A program made the position numbers and the translations under genes. A stretch of DNA of 64,000 nucleotides, from contig OY986968.1 in NCBI GenBank assembly GCA_963920575.1, forward strand, positions 387,001 through 451,000. The letters run 5' to 3'. Shown here one piece after another: positions 36,013 through 50,673 of the stretch (positions are counted from its first letter, which is position 1; each line of letters begins with the position of its first letter). Below the pieces are notes generated by a model that saw only the letters and a program-made list of their open reading frames with translations, was not told the DNA's origin and ran no database searches. The stretch is from Narthecium ossifragum. Taxonomy: Eukaryota > Streptophyta > Magnoliopsida > Dioscoreales > Nartheciaceae.

Positions 36013-36119
36013 CTCGTCGACGCTAATCTAACTACAGTCGTTGTAAGTGGACTGAAACCTTTAATTAACTCTTCCGGGCTTTCAAATGGTTTAAAAATCT
36101 CCCAAGATTAGAAGAGCTG

Positions 36120-36245
36120 AGAAGGGCTCGCTATCTCTACAGCTTCCACTCTCACTCTCGCATTGTAGATCGAGAACAAGGCTAAAGAACGATTGCGATT
36201 TAATTCACTTCCGCGGATTTTATCTAGCTCCCCGATCATAGCGAG
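36120..36245 (+). other. Presumed non-coding first exon of GWD
   Basis: The sequence just downstream of a weak TATA-like TTTAAAAA (about 36090) ends at a good donor (GCGAG|gtatct, 36245/36246). The first in-frame ATG lies after a 3' splice site near 37116, so a 5' UTR intron of about 870 bp is predicted. The transcription start is estimated. Confidence 0.5.
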
Positions 36246-37138
36246 GTATCTGTAATTTTCTTGATATTCTGAACCAATCCGCACAAGTTTTGTTTAACTC
36301 ATGCCTCTCGGATTTCCAATCTAGGGTTTCATCAAGAAGCAATTCGATTATGGTTCTTGATCCACCGTTGATGCCCTTTGTTCTTGTTTTTGAATCTTGA
36401 CTTGTAATTGCAACCTATTTTGCTCAATGATGTCATCTGGGGCTTCGCATTTGAGTGAGGATAGTCCTGTTCTGGAATTCGGTTACATAATCAAGATTCT
36501 TAAGCTAGTTGCCGCGTCTTGAGTTCTTGAAGTAAAATTCTGTTGGGTTGTTTTCTTTTCATTTTTTGGGATTGTTTTTGCACTTTAATGAGTAAGAAAT
36601 TGAGATTAACACAAGTCCGCGCGGATTGTGTGTGAGATTTTCGGATTAAGAAAGTCTTGCTGAGTAGTTTGGTCTTGATTAGTGTCTTCTTGAAGATATA
36701 TTGTGGTCACTAAATGAATAAACAATACATTCCAATGTGAGATAAATTTTCAAAGATTTCTGAACATTAGATCTGTTGTAAGCCCCGGTTGCTTTTGTTC
36801 ATTTATCCAATATTTCCAATGATTTGTTGCAGTGTGTATATGATCTCGACATTCTTGTGTGCTTTTCCTATCACTAAATAAATAAACAATACATTCCTTT
36901 AACAGAATGCATTTGCATGAGGCCATGAATATTGTTTCAGGGATCTTGCACCTATATCAATCGTTATTATTGAGATCCATTTACTGCTCTTGATTTGAAT
37001 TCTTTGCTTCAAAGGAAAAGAAACCCTTGTTTATTTTTGAAATCCTGTAAACTTCTTACACAGCATCAGTTGGTTTGATATTATAGCTGATGTTCTCTAT
37101 TGGTGTGCTCATTCTAGTGGTTGGTACTGGGAAGGAAC

Positions 37139-40100
37139 ATGAGCAATACTCTGGGAAATAGCTTACTCCAACAAACCCTGTGTCTGCCTTCAATTGGAGA
37201 GAATCATAACAGAGGCAACTTGAGAAACCCTGGAATTTTTTTGTGTGGAGTCTCATCTGGGTTAAAGACAGACCAGGAGACAAACAAGAAAGGGAACTCA
37301 TTGCTTCATAGTGGATTTTTGGATAACAGTCTAAGGCCCGATAGGAAAACGTTATCAGAGAGGGGTCCAAGGTTGGTTTCTATGATACCTCGTGCTGTGC
37401 TAGCCGCAGATCCTGCCTCAGAGGTACTTTTTTTTATTCACTGTGGTTATTTTACATAACACCCGTGGTATTAGACATGCCACACCATTGCCAAGTTTGT
37501 TTTATTTTCTCTGTTAAGGAATGACCTGCATGAAATATTTAACTGAAAACTGGCTTTGCAGCGTTAACTGTTTTGGTACTAATTCTCTTAATGATTGTGG
37601 CAGCTTTTAGGAAATTTCAATCTTGAAGGGAATGCTGAGCTCCAGGTAGTCCACTTTACAATGCCTCTAGGTTTAGTGCAGGTTATGTGATATGATGTTT
37701 GATCTGAACAGGTTGCTGTTAGTTCCTGCAATCCTGATTCCCCTATTCAGCTAGATTTTCTCATTACTAATAGTCCCGGCTCCTTAATTCTTCATTGGGG
37801 TGCGATTCGCCAGAGAACGAAGTAAGGGCAGCTTCAATCTTGGTAGTTTCTCTGATTCACACTGTATGTAAACCATAGCTTTTTTCTCTTCTCTTTTCCA
37901 ACTCTTCATAATGTGCTTTCAGGGATTGGGCTCGTCCTTCTCGCCGTCCTGAAGGAACAAAAGTCTATAAGAACAAAGCTCTCCGAACTCCATTTGTGAC
38001 TGTAAGACTTGCAAATTGTCTTAATTTGATGCCGAAGGGAAGCGTAATACCGATTTTTGCGACCTACTTAGACTACAAGTACAAGTTCTTTGATTCTTTC
38101 CCTACCCTTTGTTGCAGTCTGGTTCTAACTCCTCACTAAAAATAGAGATTGATGATCCTGAGATACAATCCATAGAGTTTCTTATACTTGACGAGGCAAG
38201 AAATAAATGGTGAGCTCTGGTAGACATGATCCTTTCATGATCTGAATCACGCATCATGCTTTCAGTTAATTCTCCTTATCCTTGCCAGGTTCAAATGTAA
38301 TGGTGAGAACTTTCACATTCAGCTGTCTGAAAAAGCTCCTGGGAGTTTGGATGCTCCAGTCTCTGAAAGTTCAAAGGTTTCACTGCCTGAAGATCTTGTG
38401 CAAATTCACGCATATATTAGGTGGGAAAGAAAGGGCAAGCAGATGTATACCCCAGATCAAGAAAAGGCATGCCCTCTCCGTTTCTTTCGTTTTCTTTGAA
38501 ATTGGGCATGTTTTTGCTTATGGAATTAGTCATTTCTTTCATTCATTGTATCCCTGTGCAGTCAAACCAAAGTTTTTTGTTCTAGCTTGCATTTTCACTA
38601 TTCATATTTCATCCTTCTGAATTTCAGCTTCCATTTTGACTAGTCATATGTCACCCTTCACAATTTCAACGAAGACCAGATTCAAACTCAATTTTGCCCA
38701 TAGTGTGCAGCCAAAGACCTTCATTACCCCTTTAAGGCTTACAACCTCACTTTGCCATGGACTCGAATTTATCCCTCTACACAAACTTTGGAGTCAGTGC
38801 TTCTGATAACTTTGTATAAGTAGGTACATTTCTGTTCCAGAAGAAGCGTTTTGCTTAGAAATTCTTGTGTTACGCCTTATCACATTTTTATCTAGATGGG
38901 AGACTTTCTTCGTAGTTTCTCACAGCAAAGATCTTTATTTATGCCTTCCGTTAATGATATTTCATTATTAATCTGTGAATGTTGGCATGATCTCTGAAGG
39001 TAAGTTTGAGGAATGAAATCTGACAATTTCTCAGGCAGAATATGAAGCAGCCAGAGCTGAGTTGCTAGAGGAAATTCGTAAAGGCACTTCCATAGAGGAT
39101 CTTCGAGCAAAATTAACAAAAAATGCTGACAAAGTGGACAACTCTATGAAGTCCCAAGTTCTAGAAAAAGAAATCCCCAATGATCTTGTGCAAGTGCAGG
39201 CGTATGTACGGTGGGAGAAAGCTGGGAAACCAAACTATTCTCCAGAGGAACAAATTGTAAGCTCTATGATCCCAACGTCACAATAATTTCTATTTTTCCC
39301 CATCTATCAGCAATCCTGCTTCAGCTTAAATCAAAGGTGGTTTTTTGTTTATTCTGAATCTGGGCCTTCCCTTTTTTGATTTTTTAATAGATTGAATTTG
39401 AGGAAGCAAGAAAAGAACTCCAACATGAGCTAGATAAAGGAATTTCTCTTGCAGAGATTCGGGAAAAGATTGTTAAAGGAAATGTTCAGACCAAAGTCTC
39501 TAAGCAACTAAAGACTAAAAAGTACTTCGCTGTAGAAAGAGTTCAACGCAAGAAAAGGGATATCATGCAGCTTCTTAGTAAGCATGTTCCGATAGCAGTA
39601 GAAGAGATAATTTCCACCACTGCGAAGGAACCAACGGCTACAGAAGTCTTTTCAAAGGCCATAGAGGAGCGGGAGAATGGTCAAATTCTCAATAAAAAAG
39701 TTTTTAAGCTGGACGACAAGGAGCTTATGGTTAGATAATCGTTCTTTGCAGTTGAAATTTTTCCTTATCCATGATGTGCACAATTTCTCTAAAAGCATAA
39801 GCAAATTTTCCTCTTCTGAAGGTACTTGTCTCGAAGTCTGCTGATAAAATGAAGGTTCATGTGGCTACTGATTGCACAGGCCCACTAACTCTTCACTGGG
39901 CTTTATCGAGGCAGGCTGGAGAATGGATGGTGAGCTTCTAAGCATGTCATCTCCATTTCCTAGGGTCTTCTTGCTTGCAAGTCATTCACGCTCAATACTG
40001 TTATTAGGATGATTTTCCCAATTCAATTACGAACTAACCGCATTGCCTTCTAGGCACCCAGTTCAAGCGCATTGCCCCCAGGCTCTGTTTTGCTCGACAA

Positions 40101-43100
40101 AGCATGTGAGACCCCACTTGTTGAGTCTGTCTCACTAGATCCATATTACCAGGTACATTTTCCTTTATCTGTTCGAGGTAAAATAGGCGGCTATATTTCT
40201 TTGTAGAACATTAAATGTCTAGCTGAGGGCCTTGAGGCACCATCTATGAATATGAGAGTTTAATTATTTCTTATGGATACTCTTGTCTTAATTTAATATG
40301 GATGGTCATAATATAATTTCTAAAAACTTCATCATAAACTTAGTTCTCTTTCCAAGTTGAGAAATTTTTGAATATAGAGAACATACTTTGCTAAATGGGT
40401 CCTCAAACTTAAAATTTGTTCTCTTCTTTTGCAGTTGCAGACTTTTGAGATAGAGGTTGATGAAGACCACTTTGCAGGGATGCCATTTGTTCTTCTTTCT
40501 GAAGGAAGATGGATCAAAAATAATGGGTCGGACTTCTATATACAATTTCATAGGGAAACTACTAAGAGTAGGAAGGTTGTTCCCTTTAAGTTTCTTTCTT
40601 CTTCCATTCACGGTTCACCGAAATTGTTTATCTTGCTATTCTGAGCATATCTAGATTTTGAAATTGCAATTTTCTATCAGGAAGTCGGTGATTTAAGAGG
40701 TACAGCAAAGGCCTTGCTGGATAAAATAGCTGATTTGGAGACTGAGGCCCAGAGATCTCTTATGCATAGGTTTTTTCCCTTTGGCTATTCTTTTACATTA
40801 GCTTTGTTTGACATGTTTTTTCATTTTTTCTTGATTTGCACATTCTGGTTTCAGAATTCTATGGGATCATTGTGGAAAACTTATGTTTGATGTTAATGAT
40901 ATTCGATTTGTGTATGTTTGTTTGTGTGCCTTGGAGGGGGGGTTTTGTGTCGGGGTTGGGGGCAGTGGCTTCATTAAATCCTTTATGGGCTTGTAATGTA
41001 ATCCTTCAGTTCTACTTTTCCTTGTAATTCTTGACATCACAATCTCTCCACTACATATTTAAGATATCAACTCAAGGACTAAGCTTAACATGAATCTTGG
41101 ATTATCTTTGTACTGGTTATTGTCTCGATCTTTTTTGGATCTTGGAGTGAAAAATCCTTTCTAATGCTTGCAAATTGTGATGAGCATCATTGAGTGCTCT
41201 TTTATGTAATTTGTGTTTTTGTGAGTGATTGAGTTGTTTTCTGATTGATTTGATAAGCGCTTCTAGTTATTTTCTTTAAATGAAAACCAATTCATTAATA
41301 GAGAGCACTAGGTCATCCAAAGATGAGAAGCTAATCTCATGCATGGGCTGTTTGTTTGAAGCATCTTAGCTTTTACTGTCCCCACTACTGTCACTTGGTG
41401 CTGACATCAATATGCTTTGGTTTCACTAGATTGGATGGAATTTTTACAAATTGCTCAACTTGACCCTCCATAAGGAAACCTAAGCTAGATTCAAATCCAA
41501 CATGTTCTACTTGAATCCGTCCCAAACCAGATTTGATTCAGACCTTTCCCTCTCCAACTAGGTTACTTGGCAGAAACAATTCAGTCTGAAATGAAGAAAA
41601 TATGTAGTCAATGAGGTCACAAACAAGGAATGGATAAAGACTTAACATTTATTATTTATTCCTCCATGTGTTGTTGGTCGAGATTTACCGATGCATTTAT
41701 CAAAAGCACAAAAAAAACCAGTTCATATGAAGAGCTTTTATCTTTCATTTTAGATGTCTGATTAATCTACGTACGAGAACGAAGAATCACAGACTTGGGG
41801 TTATTGTGGGGAAACCATATTGTCTATGTTCCATCCTTCTCACAGGAAGAATTGCTAGTGCCTGGATAAATATTCGTAAGGTTACTGTTTATTTTTGCTG
41901 AGCATATTACTGTCAGATGTACATGTCACCTGCTAGGCTATAGTAAAAATTCCCTTCTACTTGTTCTGAAACTATGAACTTGTGTTCCTTGTGAGGTTTT
42001 GTCTAAACTGCGATTCAAATCTGAGTGGGTTTGGATTTCTGCGATGATGACCTATACAAAATAGCATTTGGCTTAGGCAAAAACCTTTATTTTCAGTATC
42101 TTTACCTCCTTTTGATAATACGACTGATATTTAGGTGTTTTCTAGCCATGCTTTCGGAACTAGCTGACTGTTTTTTGCTCTGCTACAGATTTAATATTGC
42201 AGCAGATCTGACAGAAGAAGCCAAAAATGCTGGGCTATTGGGACTTGCTGGGCTTCTTGTGTGGATGAGATTTATGACCACAAGGCAGCTAATATGGAAT
42301 AAAAACTACAATGTGAAGCCACGGTATACTATTCGATGACTTCGGTATTTGTATTTATCAAGTTGCTTCTACCATTTAAACCTCACGAAAAGCCAATAGC
42401 AGCTTGCACGCCTTTACCTTAGTGCTCAGGGAAAATAAGAGCAGCATTAGTTTGTGGTCGCACACACAGGCAGTACTTCAAGATTTGAGGCTAAAAGCAA
42501 CTTTTCACAATTTTGTCTGTAAGGAAGTACCTTGTCAGGCTATATATCACAGAAAGTTCTACATGATTATAAAAACAGCCAGAATATTGTATTAGAGCAA
42601 GCTGAAGACTGGATGATGCATTGAAAAATGGAGAAGCTGTTGTGAGTCATTGCAATATCATCACTTGATTGTTTATTAAGAATAATCCCTATTGAATCTA
42701 AAAGGTCCACACTCATATCAAGCTGATAATATGCATAGGAATGTAAAATATAAGAGGAAGATCGTAAAAAATATGATGTTAATGTACAATAATTGGTAAG
42801 ATTATTGTGATGTTTTCTCTTGTGAATTCAAGAGCTTTATCCTGGTGGATTCCAGGGACCGTCTCGGAGCTTTCGTGCAAGGCTCGTTCCCCATTACCTT
42901 ACTATTGCGCTATCACTTCATCAAATCCTTGCTACTTCTCTAAGAACTGAAGTAGCTTGGTGATGAACTATTCCTGTTTTTTTGGGATATGAGACAGAAT
43001 CTTAAGCAATGAACATTATAAGTATCTTGAAGATGCTTTATCTATCACGTTGTATAAGATGGCTGTTTTCCATTGCAGAGAGATCAGTAAAGCTCAGGAT

Positions 43101-46100
43101 AGACTTACTGACCTACTTCAAGATGTATATCGTACTTGCCCGCAGTATAGGGAGTTCCTGAGGATTATTTTGTCCACTGTTGGCCGTGGAGGCGAAGGTG
43201 ATGTGGGACAGCGTATTCGTGATGAGATTTTGGTAATACAGGTAAAAGTTCTTTGCGAAGTTTCTTGCACCTGTGACATTTGGGTGTCAGGATGTTCTTA
43301 GATGTGACTGGAGTCTATAATTTACAAAGAATCATCTTTTAAATATCAGAGGAAAAATGACTGCAAAGGGGGCATGATGGAAGAATGGCATCAAAAGCTA
43401 CATAATAACACTAGCCCTGATGACGTAGTTATCTGCCAGGTAAGGTGGTATTGTTGACTTGGCCTGAAGGCTTTCAATTGGGATCATTTTTAAAAATTTA
43501 AACTAATTTCATTGTAGGCACTTATTAATTATATCCAAAGTGACTTTGATGTCGGTGTTTACTGGAAGACATTGAATGAGAATGGCATATCGAAGGAGCG
43601 GTTATTAAGCTATGATCGTGCAATTCATTCCGTACCAAATTTCAGGAGGGACCAGAAGGAAGGTCTTTTTCATGATCTAGGGAACTACATGAGAACTCTA
43701 AAGGTATTTGATTATATAGCCATCAGCCTGTTGATTTTGGGACATTTAGAATATAGATTGATTTTTTTTTTGTCGTATAATGTTTATCTGCTCAACATAT
43801 AATCTTCCACTTAAGCATTGTAGAAGCTCTAGAAGAAGTCATGCATTTGTTTGTCCCCCATATTCCCTGGTGAAAACTTATATGCACTTTGTTTCCTGAT
43901 ACACATTGCTTTTGGAGGATGCTGCATTTTGTAACAGTTGATTTATCTATAGGCGGTCCACTCTGGTGCAGATCTTGAGTCTGCTATTGCAACTTGCATG
44001 GGCTACAAAGCTGAGGTAATTTATCTTATGTCTGCTTTCACGAATTTACTTGTCATAAATTCTTAACTGAACATTTTGCTTCAGGGCCAAGGCTTTATGG
44101 TTGGAGTTAAGATAAATCCAATAAGAGGCTTGCCATCTGGATTTCCTGTAACTACCCTTTAAACCCATGCTGTACTGCCATCATCATGACAGTTATATTC
44201 TTCCTAATATGTTTATGCTTCTTCTGTTTGGGTAGGAACTGCTTGAATTCATTTTAAATCATGTCGAAGAGAAATTGGTGGAACCTTTACTTGAGGTAAG
44301 CAACAGAACCTGTAACCACTAGTATTCTCCCTTTCTTGTTGAACATTCTTCAAATTGTTTTATTGTCGTATATATGAACTATGAAAATATGATCTTCAAG
44401 GGCTTGCTGGAGGCACGCGTGGAGCTTAGACAACTGCTGTTCAACTCTCATGAACGTCTGAAAGATTTGATTTTTCTGGACATTGCCCTTGATTCAACAG
44501 TTAGGACTGCAGTTGAGCGGGGATACGAGGAGCTGAATAATGCTGAACCTGAGGTTTTTAAAGATCTATCGGAATATTTAATGCTGCACTGAATGATCAA
44601 AGTATTGCAGTATTTGAACACACACATACTAAAATCAAACTCTTTATGTTCGTTTTATGCAGAAAATAATGTACTTCATCACTTTAGTTCTTGAAAATCT
44701 AGCGCTGTCTTCAGATGATAACGAAGATCTTCTGTACTGCTTAAAGGTACTTTTCAGGTCCAATTCACTCTTTTCATATTCATGTCGAAACTATTGTAAT
44801 CCTTATGTATCCTGTTGATCCATCACCATGAGTGTTTTCTTGTTAAAATTCTCTTGAGGTCATGGCATATTTCTGATGAAAGATCACAACTGGACTAGAA
44901 GTTATCGTTGTATAATAATCTCAAATACAGGCAGAACATTTTTTACTGGACTCGCTCTAATCCATTGATGCACTAAAAGGACTAACTAATCAGGAAGCTC
45001 TTACTTCATCTGCCTCTGGTGTTACCAATTCTTGTTTAAGCTATCTCGATCTTCATGCTGATTAAAGCATCATAGTCAATTTAACAGGAGGTAGCTGCAA
45101 GCGACTTGATGCTTGTATTTTCTAAACATACTTTTAGCAGCATAAACTTGTGCTAGTCCCTCTCGAACTACATGTTGATGTCATTTCTTGGCTAAAATCA
45201 TTGGTTGTAGTAATTAAAATGCCGTTATGGTTGGGAAAAAGGCTAGAGTTTGTAGGAAAAGTTTGGAAAATAATATAGAGGAGCATGCAGGATGTTGATT
45301 TTCAGTTTCTTAAATATTGTTGATCTCCATATTCGACTGCAACTTCAAGATCAGATGCATGACTAAATTTGTCGGCATCTGTGGCTTTAGACTTCGAGTT
45401 TTCAAATTCATTATCAAATGCTTTCCTTTTCCAATGCATGGTGCAGCAAAAAGGGACTCTATTTTTATTTTTTTGAAGGGATGGAATCATGCACTGGACA
45501 TGTCCAAGCGAAAAGATGATCAGTGGGCATTGTATGCAAAGTCATTTCTTGATAGAACTCGACTCGCCCTATCAAGCAAGGCAGAGCAGTACCATCACAT
45601 TTTGCAACCTTCAGCTGATTACCTGGGTGCATTGCTTGGAGTTGATGAATGGGCCGTATGTCTTTTGTGCATAGACTTTCACGTAATGTAAATTATCTTC
45701 ACTTGAATGAATACTGAAAATGTATGTCCTGCAGGTAAGCATATTTACTGAAGAAATTATACGTGCTGGGTCAGCTGCTTCTTTATCAGCACTTCTTAAT
45801 CGACTTGACCCTGTGTTGCGGGCAGTGGCAAATCTAGGAAGGTTTGCAGATTTATGCTCACAAATTCTAGTGTTTTTGTCTTCAAAGTTCAAAAAATGAT
45901 ATCAAAACCTCACATATATAGAACCTGTGGAAGACAATTACTTCCAGAACTTAACTTGCTGGTTTAAAAATGGGCTTTCGAGAATTTATTCTAATTTTGG
46001 ATCTATTCAAATTTCTAATGCAAGCAACAATGCTGGAACAGCTGGCAGGTTATAAGTCCTGTTGAAGTTGCTGGATACGTTGTCCCCGTTGATGAATTGA

Positions 46101-49100
46101 TTGCTGTACAGAATACATCTTACGAGCGGCCAACAATTTTAGTGGCAAAACATGTAAAGGGAGAAGAGGAGATACCAGATGGCACTGTTGCTGTGTTGAC
46201 ACCTGATATGCCAGATGTTCTTTCGCACGTATCTGTGCGGGCAAGAAATAGCAAGGTGATATGGTAGTTTTGTCTAATTGACATACAGAAATAAAAATAG
46301 CATAAGTGCAGGCCGTTACCGAGTCATCATTTTTCATGCCTGTTCAGGTATGCTTTGCTACATGCTTTGAACCCAGCATTCTTTCTGACCTTCAAAGCAA
46401 AGAGGGAAAGTTAATCCGGCTAAAACCCACTTCAGCAGATATCACGTATAGGTAATTGTAATGTTTCTCAAATGCTTCAGTCACAATCAGATATTGATTC
46501 TTAGTTTCAAATGTGGTTGATATAATATGCTCATATAGTTAATATTATCTCCTCTTCATGTGCAAACTTCATGTGTAAATGGATACATCTTGTTTGTTCT
46601 ACTAATTATGTTTCAAGTTGTTCAAACTGTATTGACATTCTCCATTTTGACTCAAGTGAGATTAGTGAGAGTGAATCTTCAAATGCAAGTTCACCAAATC
46701 TGAAGGATGATCAGTCTTCTCCATCTTTAACTTTGGCGAGGAAGCACTTTAGTGGTAGATATGCCATATCAGCCGAGGAATTTACTAGCGAAATGGTTAG
46801 TATTTTCATAAGGTTTTATCACCTATTTTAAAAGGGCTTCATGGTAAATTTGTTTCTTTTGGTGTTTAAAGCCGACACTTTTAGAATTATAAGTACTGTT
46901 CACTGGGCTAAAGAAGATTGAGAGTTGCACTGCAAATGCTAGGAGTACAGCCACACTAATGCTTGTCTTACTTTTGAGATACTTTTTTAGGTGGGGGCTA
47001 AATCGCGTAACATTTCATACCTCAAGAAGAAAGTACCCTCATGGATTGGAATTCCTACATCAGTAGCTCTACCATTCGGAGTATTTGAGGAGGTTCTGTC
47101 AAATAGCATAAACCAGGTCAAATCGTCCTCTCTGTTCTTTCTTCTATTCATGCCTGGGGAAACTCAAGTGTCTTCCCATGGATGTCTTATAATTAGCACA
47201 TGGATTCTTCGCTACATCATTATGGCAGTGACAAATACATCATTTCTTCCGTGCATAGTTTAAGCGTGCAGGTCATAACTCATGCCCATAGAGATTCATA
47301 TGCATTGGGTGTATTTTCGCAATGATTTAGTATCAGATTTGATCTCCAAGTTTGGAAATCTATGGTCTTAAATCATAGTGAATTATAAGATGAAGATGTG
47401 ATCCATTTTTCCCCAGATTTCAGGAATGCATACAGTAAGTAATGTTGGGCTTTTTGGACACCCCTATGTATTTTTGCAATGTTTTAGTATCAGATTTCAT
47501 CTCCAAGTTTGGAAATGTATTGTATTAAATTATAGTGAATTATAAGATGAAGATGTGATCCATTTTTCCCCAGATTTCAGGAATGCATACAGTAAGTAAT
47601 TTGAGATATGTTGATTGCCTTGCAACATAAAGACAGTGGATGCGCCACATCTAAAGGCATGGCTCTAAGAATAAAACATGTTATTTAAATCTCTGGAAGG
47701 GTGATATCAAAGATCCATCTATGTCCTTTTCTTTAGGCCCACCACTTACAGAAAGTTGACACCATAAAATGTCAAGTTGACACTACACCGTATCATATAT
47801 TTTGTTGCAGCAATAGATGTTACTGCAAAGCTAAACCTCGGTTAAAGCCTAGGCCCGCCATCAAGGGGTCAGGTTGTTTTTGAAACTATCCAATATTTAG
47901 AATATTGGTTGCCGTCAAGTTTAAGGCTGAGCCTATTGTTCCCCAACCTGTTTAGATTCCTGCTTATAGGCTAATTGTCTTACCATTTTTTATATACAGA
48001 TGACTTTACTATTCATAACCCAATCATCATTTCTCTCTCAGTGCTTCTTAGTTTGAAACTGCAGTCACAGTTAGAAGTCCGGTCATGGTTGCAAATCCTG
48101 TGTTTTATAGATGATATTTTCTTCTCTCCTCGCATAAATATTGCTCTGAAGATTCAAATTTGAGGAAAAATGCCTCTTTCTGGTTTTTGTTATATGGGTA
48201 TCTGTTCTGTTACTTTAATACTATATTTTGATATGATGTGTACTTTTTCAGTATGGTAGCTTGTGTAAGGTTTTGCATTATGTGCCGAACAGTATTTCTT
48301 TTAATAAATATCCTGCGTTTTGTAAACAATATCAGGCAGTAGCTGAGGACTTGCAGATGCTAAAGAAGAGGTTATTAGAAGGAGAATATGATGCACTTCG
48401 CGAAATACGAAGAATAGTCCTGCAGTTAACTGCTCCACCTTTGTTGGTATGGACTACCCCTTGCTGAATGTATGTTCCGCTAGATATGGATTTTCAGCTT
48501 TAAAGGTCTTTACTTTGTTACTTCAGCCTTATAGTTAGCTTTTGATACCTATGTTGTCTCACATTCCCAGCTAGACAACAATAGAGAAGTTATGAGAAAA
48601 TGTACATTTTTAGCTCAAAAAAACTGAATAATGAGTTGCTCAGCACATAGTGAAAGAGAGTTAATGGACTGTAGAAAACAGAAGAAGTAAAGTACCATTC
48701 ATGATGCAACCTGATGAGGTGCTTGTCATACAATATGATTATCTTGAAAAAATTGAAACAACTTTGACTACTAGTTGGTTGTTCTGAGGCATCTCCTTTC
48801 TTTGACTTGACTTAATGGCTGCCAACTGATTGTTGGTCTAGATGGGGACTTTGCTATGGGAAGTGTTACGACCAAAAAAAAAAAAAAAAAAAAAGTATGC
48901 ATATTGATGTACATGGTTAAATAGGATGCTTAAGATAAGACAACAAATTTTAAACTACTATGTCCTAAAAGGACTGTAGCTTGAATTATTGTATGTGGGA
49001 AATAGGATGCTTAAGATGATAACAAAATTAGCTTTTAAGTGTAATAGTCAAATACCTTCCTGCTACTCAGTCTTAAGTCAATATTCTGTTTGATGTTGGA

Positions 49101-50673
49101 CTGGAAAGAGATGATGGTGATATTTGATGAGCATTTTTTCAGGAGCAAGAGCTGAAGGATAAAATGGTGGGTGCAGGAATGCCCTGGCCTGGTGACGAAG
49201 GCGAGCAAAGGTGGGAACAAGCATGGGTGGCCATAAAAAAGGTCAGACATCTTGTTGGACTGCCATTGAAGCTAAGGCTATTTTATGTCCATTGCTGAGT
49301 AACCTCAAGTGGAGATTTCAATTTAAGTATGCTGTGTTCATAGATTAACTATCGAAAAAAGGTTATATTGTTTCATCACCATTTCTGTTAAAAGGTGCGT
49401 AGAAAGTTTCTAATTTTGCCCACGTTATCCATTTCCTGATTTTTGTTTTTTAGCATCTATAACTTAGTGGTCATGCTAAACAAAGAGTAATATTCTTATT
49501 CTACTCAGCTCCTCATATAGTTATCACATTATAAACTTTTTGTCTTGAGAGTATCATTGAAATGTGAACATATTCTAGTAATGATTTCGGGGAGCCGCTT
49601 CACCGGACAAAACTACTAACAAATTGGTTTTGTCCAGGTCTGGGCCTCAAAGTGGAATGAGCGAGCTTATTTCAGCACTCGCAAGGTGAAGCTAGATCAC
49701 GATTACCTTTGCATGGCTGTTCTAGTTCAAGAAATCATAAATGCTGACTATGCATTTGTCATCCACACTACCAATCCATCATCTGGAGACTCGTCAGAGA
49801 TCTACGCAGAGGTTTGCTTCTAAGAAGATGAAAGAGCTTCATCTCTCCATTGGTTTTCTTACTTCACTTCTATTTCATCCCCTGTAGGTTGTGAAAGGAC
49901 TAGGAGAGACTCTCGTGGGTGCTTATCCTGGCCGTGCGTTAAGCTTTGTCAGTAAGAAGAATGATCTTGACCGTCCCAAGGTATGTATGACACGTGTTCT
50001 GAAAAGCTGACCATATGTAGTCTTTGATCTTCCTCACACGAATAATAGCCGTATCATTTTCTTACAAGGAATAAGCCTGCCTGTTTTCTACCCTGTAGGT
50101 GCTGGGTTACCCAAGCAAACCAGTCGGCCTTTTCATAAGGAGATCAATTATCTTCAGGTCTGACTCCAACGGTGAAGATTTAGAGGGCTATGCTGGTGCA
50201 GGTCTTTATGACAGGTTAGTCTACATCAAGGATCACTGAGCCACCATGGCGTTTCTCGCCAGCAGGATATGTGTAGGCATATTGAGCACAGATTTAGTGC
50301 GGCGGCACGAAGCTCTTATAAGTAAATACATGCATGGGCACACGAATTTGTGGTGACACCCACACACATGATTTGTGGTGACACACACACACAGGGATTA
50401 CCTATCCATCCCATCCCATGCTGGTCTTTTTTGCTCGTCAGTTCTTTGACTCCTTTGCAACATTGCAGCGTGCCCATGGATGAGGAAGAGAAGGTAGTTC
50501 TGGACTACACATCGGACCCCCTGATCATGGATGCCAACTTCCAGAAGTCCATCCTTTCCAGCATTGCTCAGGCCGGGAGTGGCATTGAGCAGCTGTACGG
50601 CTCCCCACAGGACATTGAAGGCGTGGTCAAGGATGGGAAGATCTTTGTCGTCCAAACGAGGCCTCAGATGTGA
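37139..50673 (+). CDS. GWD1: Alpha-glucan water dikinase, chloroplastic
   Basis: GWD transfers the beta-phosphate of ATP to C6 of starch glucosyl units in plastids and so enables transient starch breakdown. Thirty-three coding exons join in frame to 1481 residues: 37139-37423, 37604-37645, 37712-37821, 37923-38001, 38118-38209, 38289-38466, 39035-39256, 39391-39729, 39822-39929, 40054-40152, 40435-40575, 40681-40769, 42189-42323, 43079-43241, 43350-43439, 43518-43703, 43953-44015, 44085-44147, 44236-44295, 44401-44553, 44663-44746, 45479-45655, 45735-45841, 46042-46255, 46348-46451, 46657-46795, 46991-47116, 48336-48446, 49143-49241, 49638-49811, 49888-49980, 50099-50214, 50469-50673. Order: transit peptide (about 1-80), CBM45 repeats near 95-200 and 445-560, phosphohistidine domain with VLSHVSVRARN (His about 1084), and a C-terminal ATP-binding domain (SDSNGEDLEGYAGAGLYDS, FVVQTRP end). 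All key motifs are intact. The donor after 38466 is GC. Confidence 0.96.
47310..47600 (+). repeat. 134-bp tandem duplication within a GWD intron
   Basis: 47310-47443 and 47467-47600 are two highly similar direct copies of 134 bp with a 23-bp spacer, period 157. They lie in the intron between coding exons 47116 and 48336. The last ~75 bp are identical, including a CCCCAGATTTCAG acceptor-like site. Confidence 0.85.
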
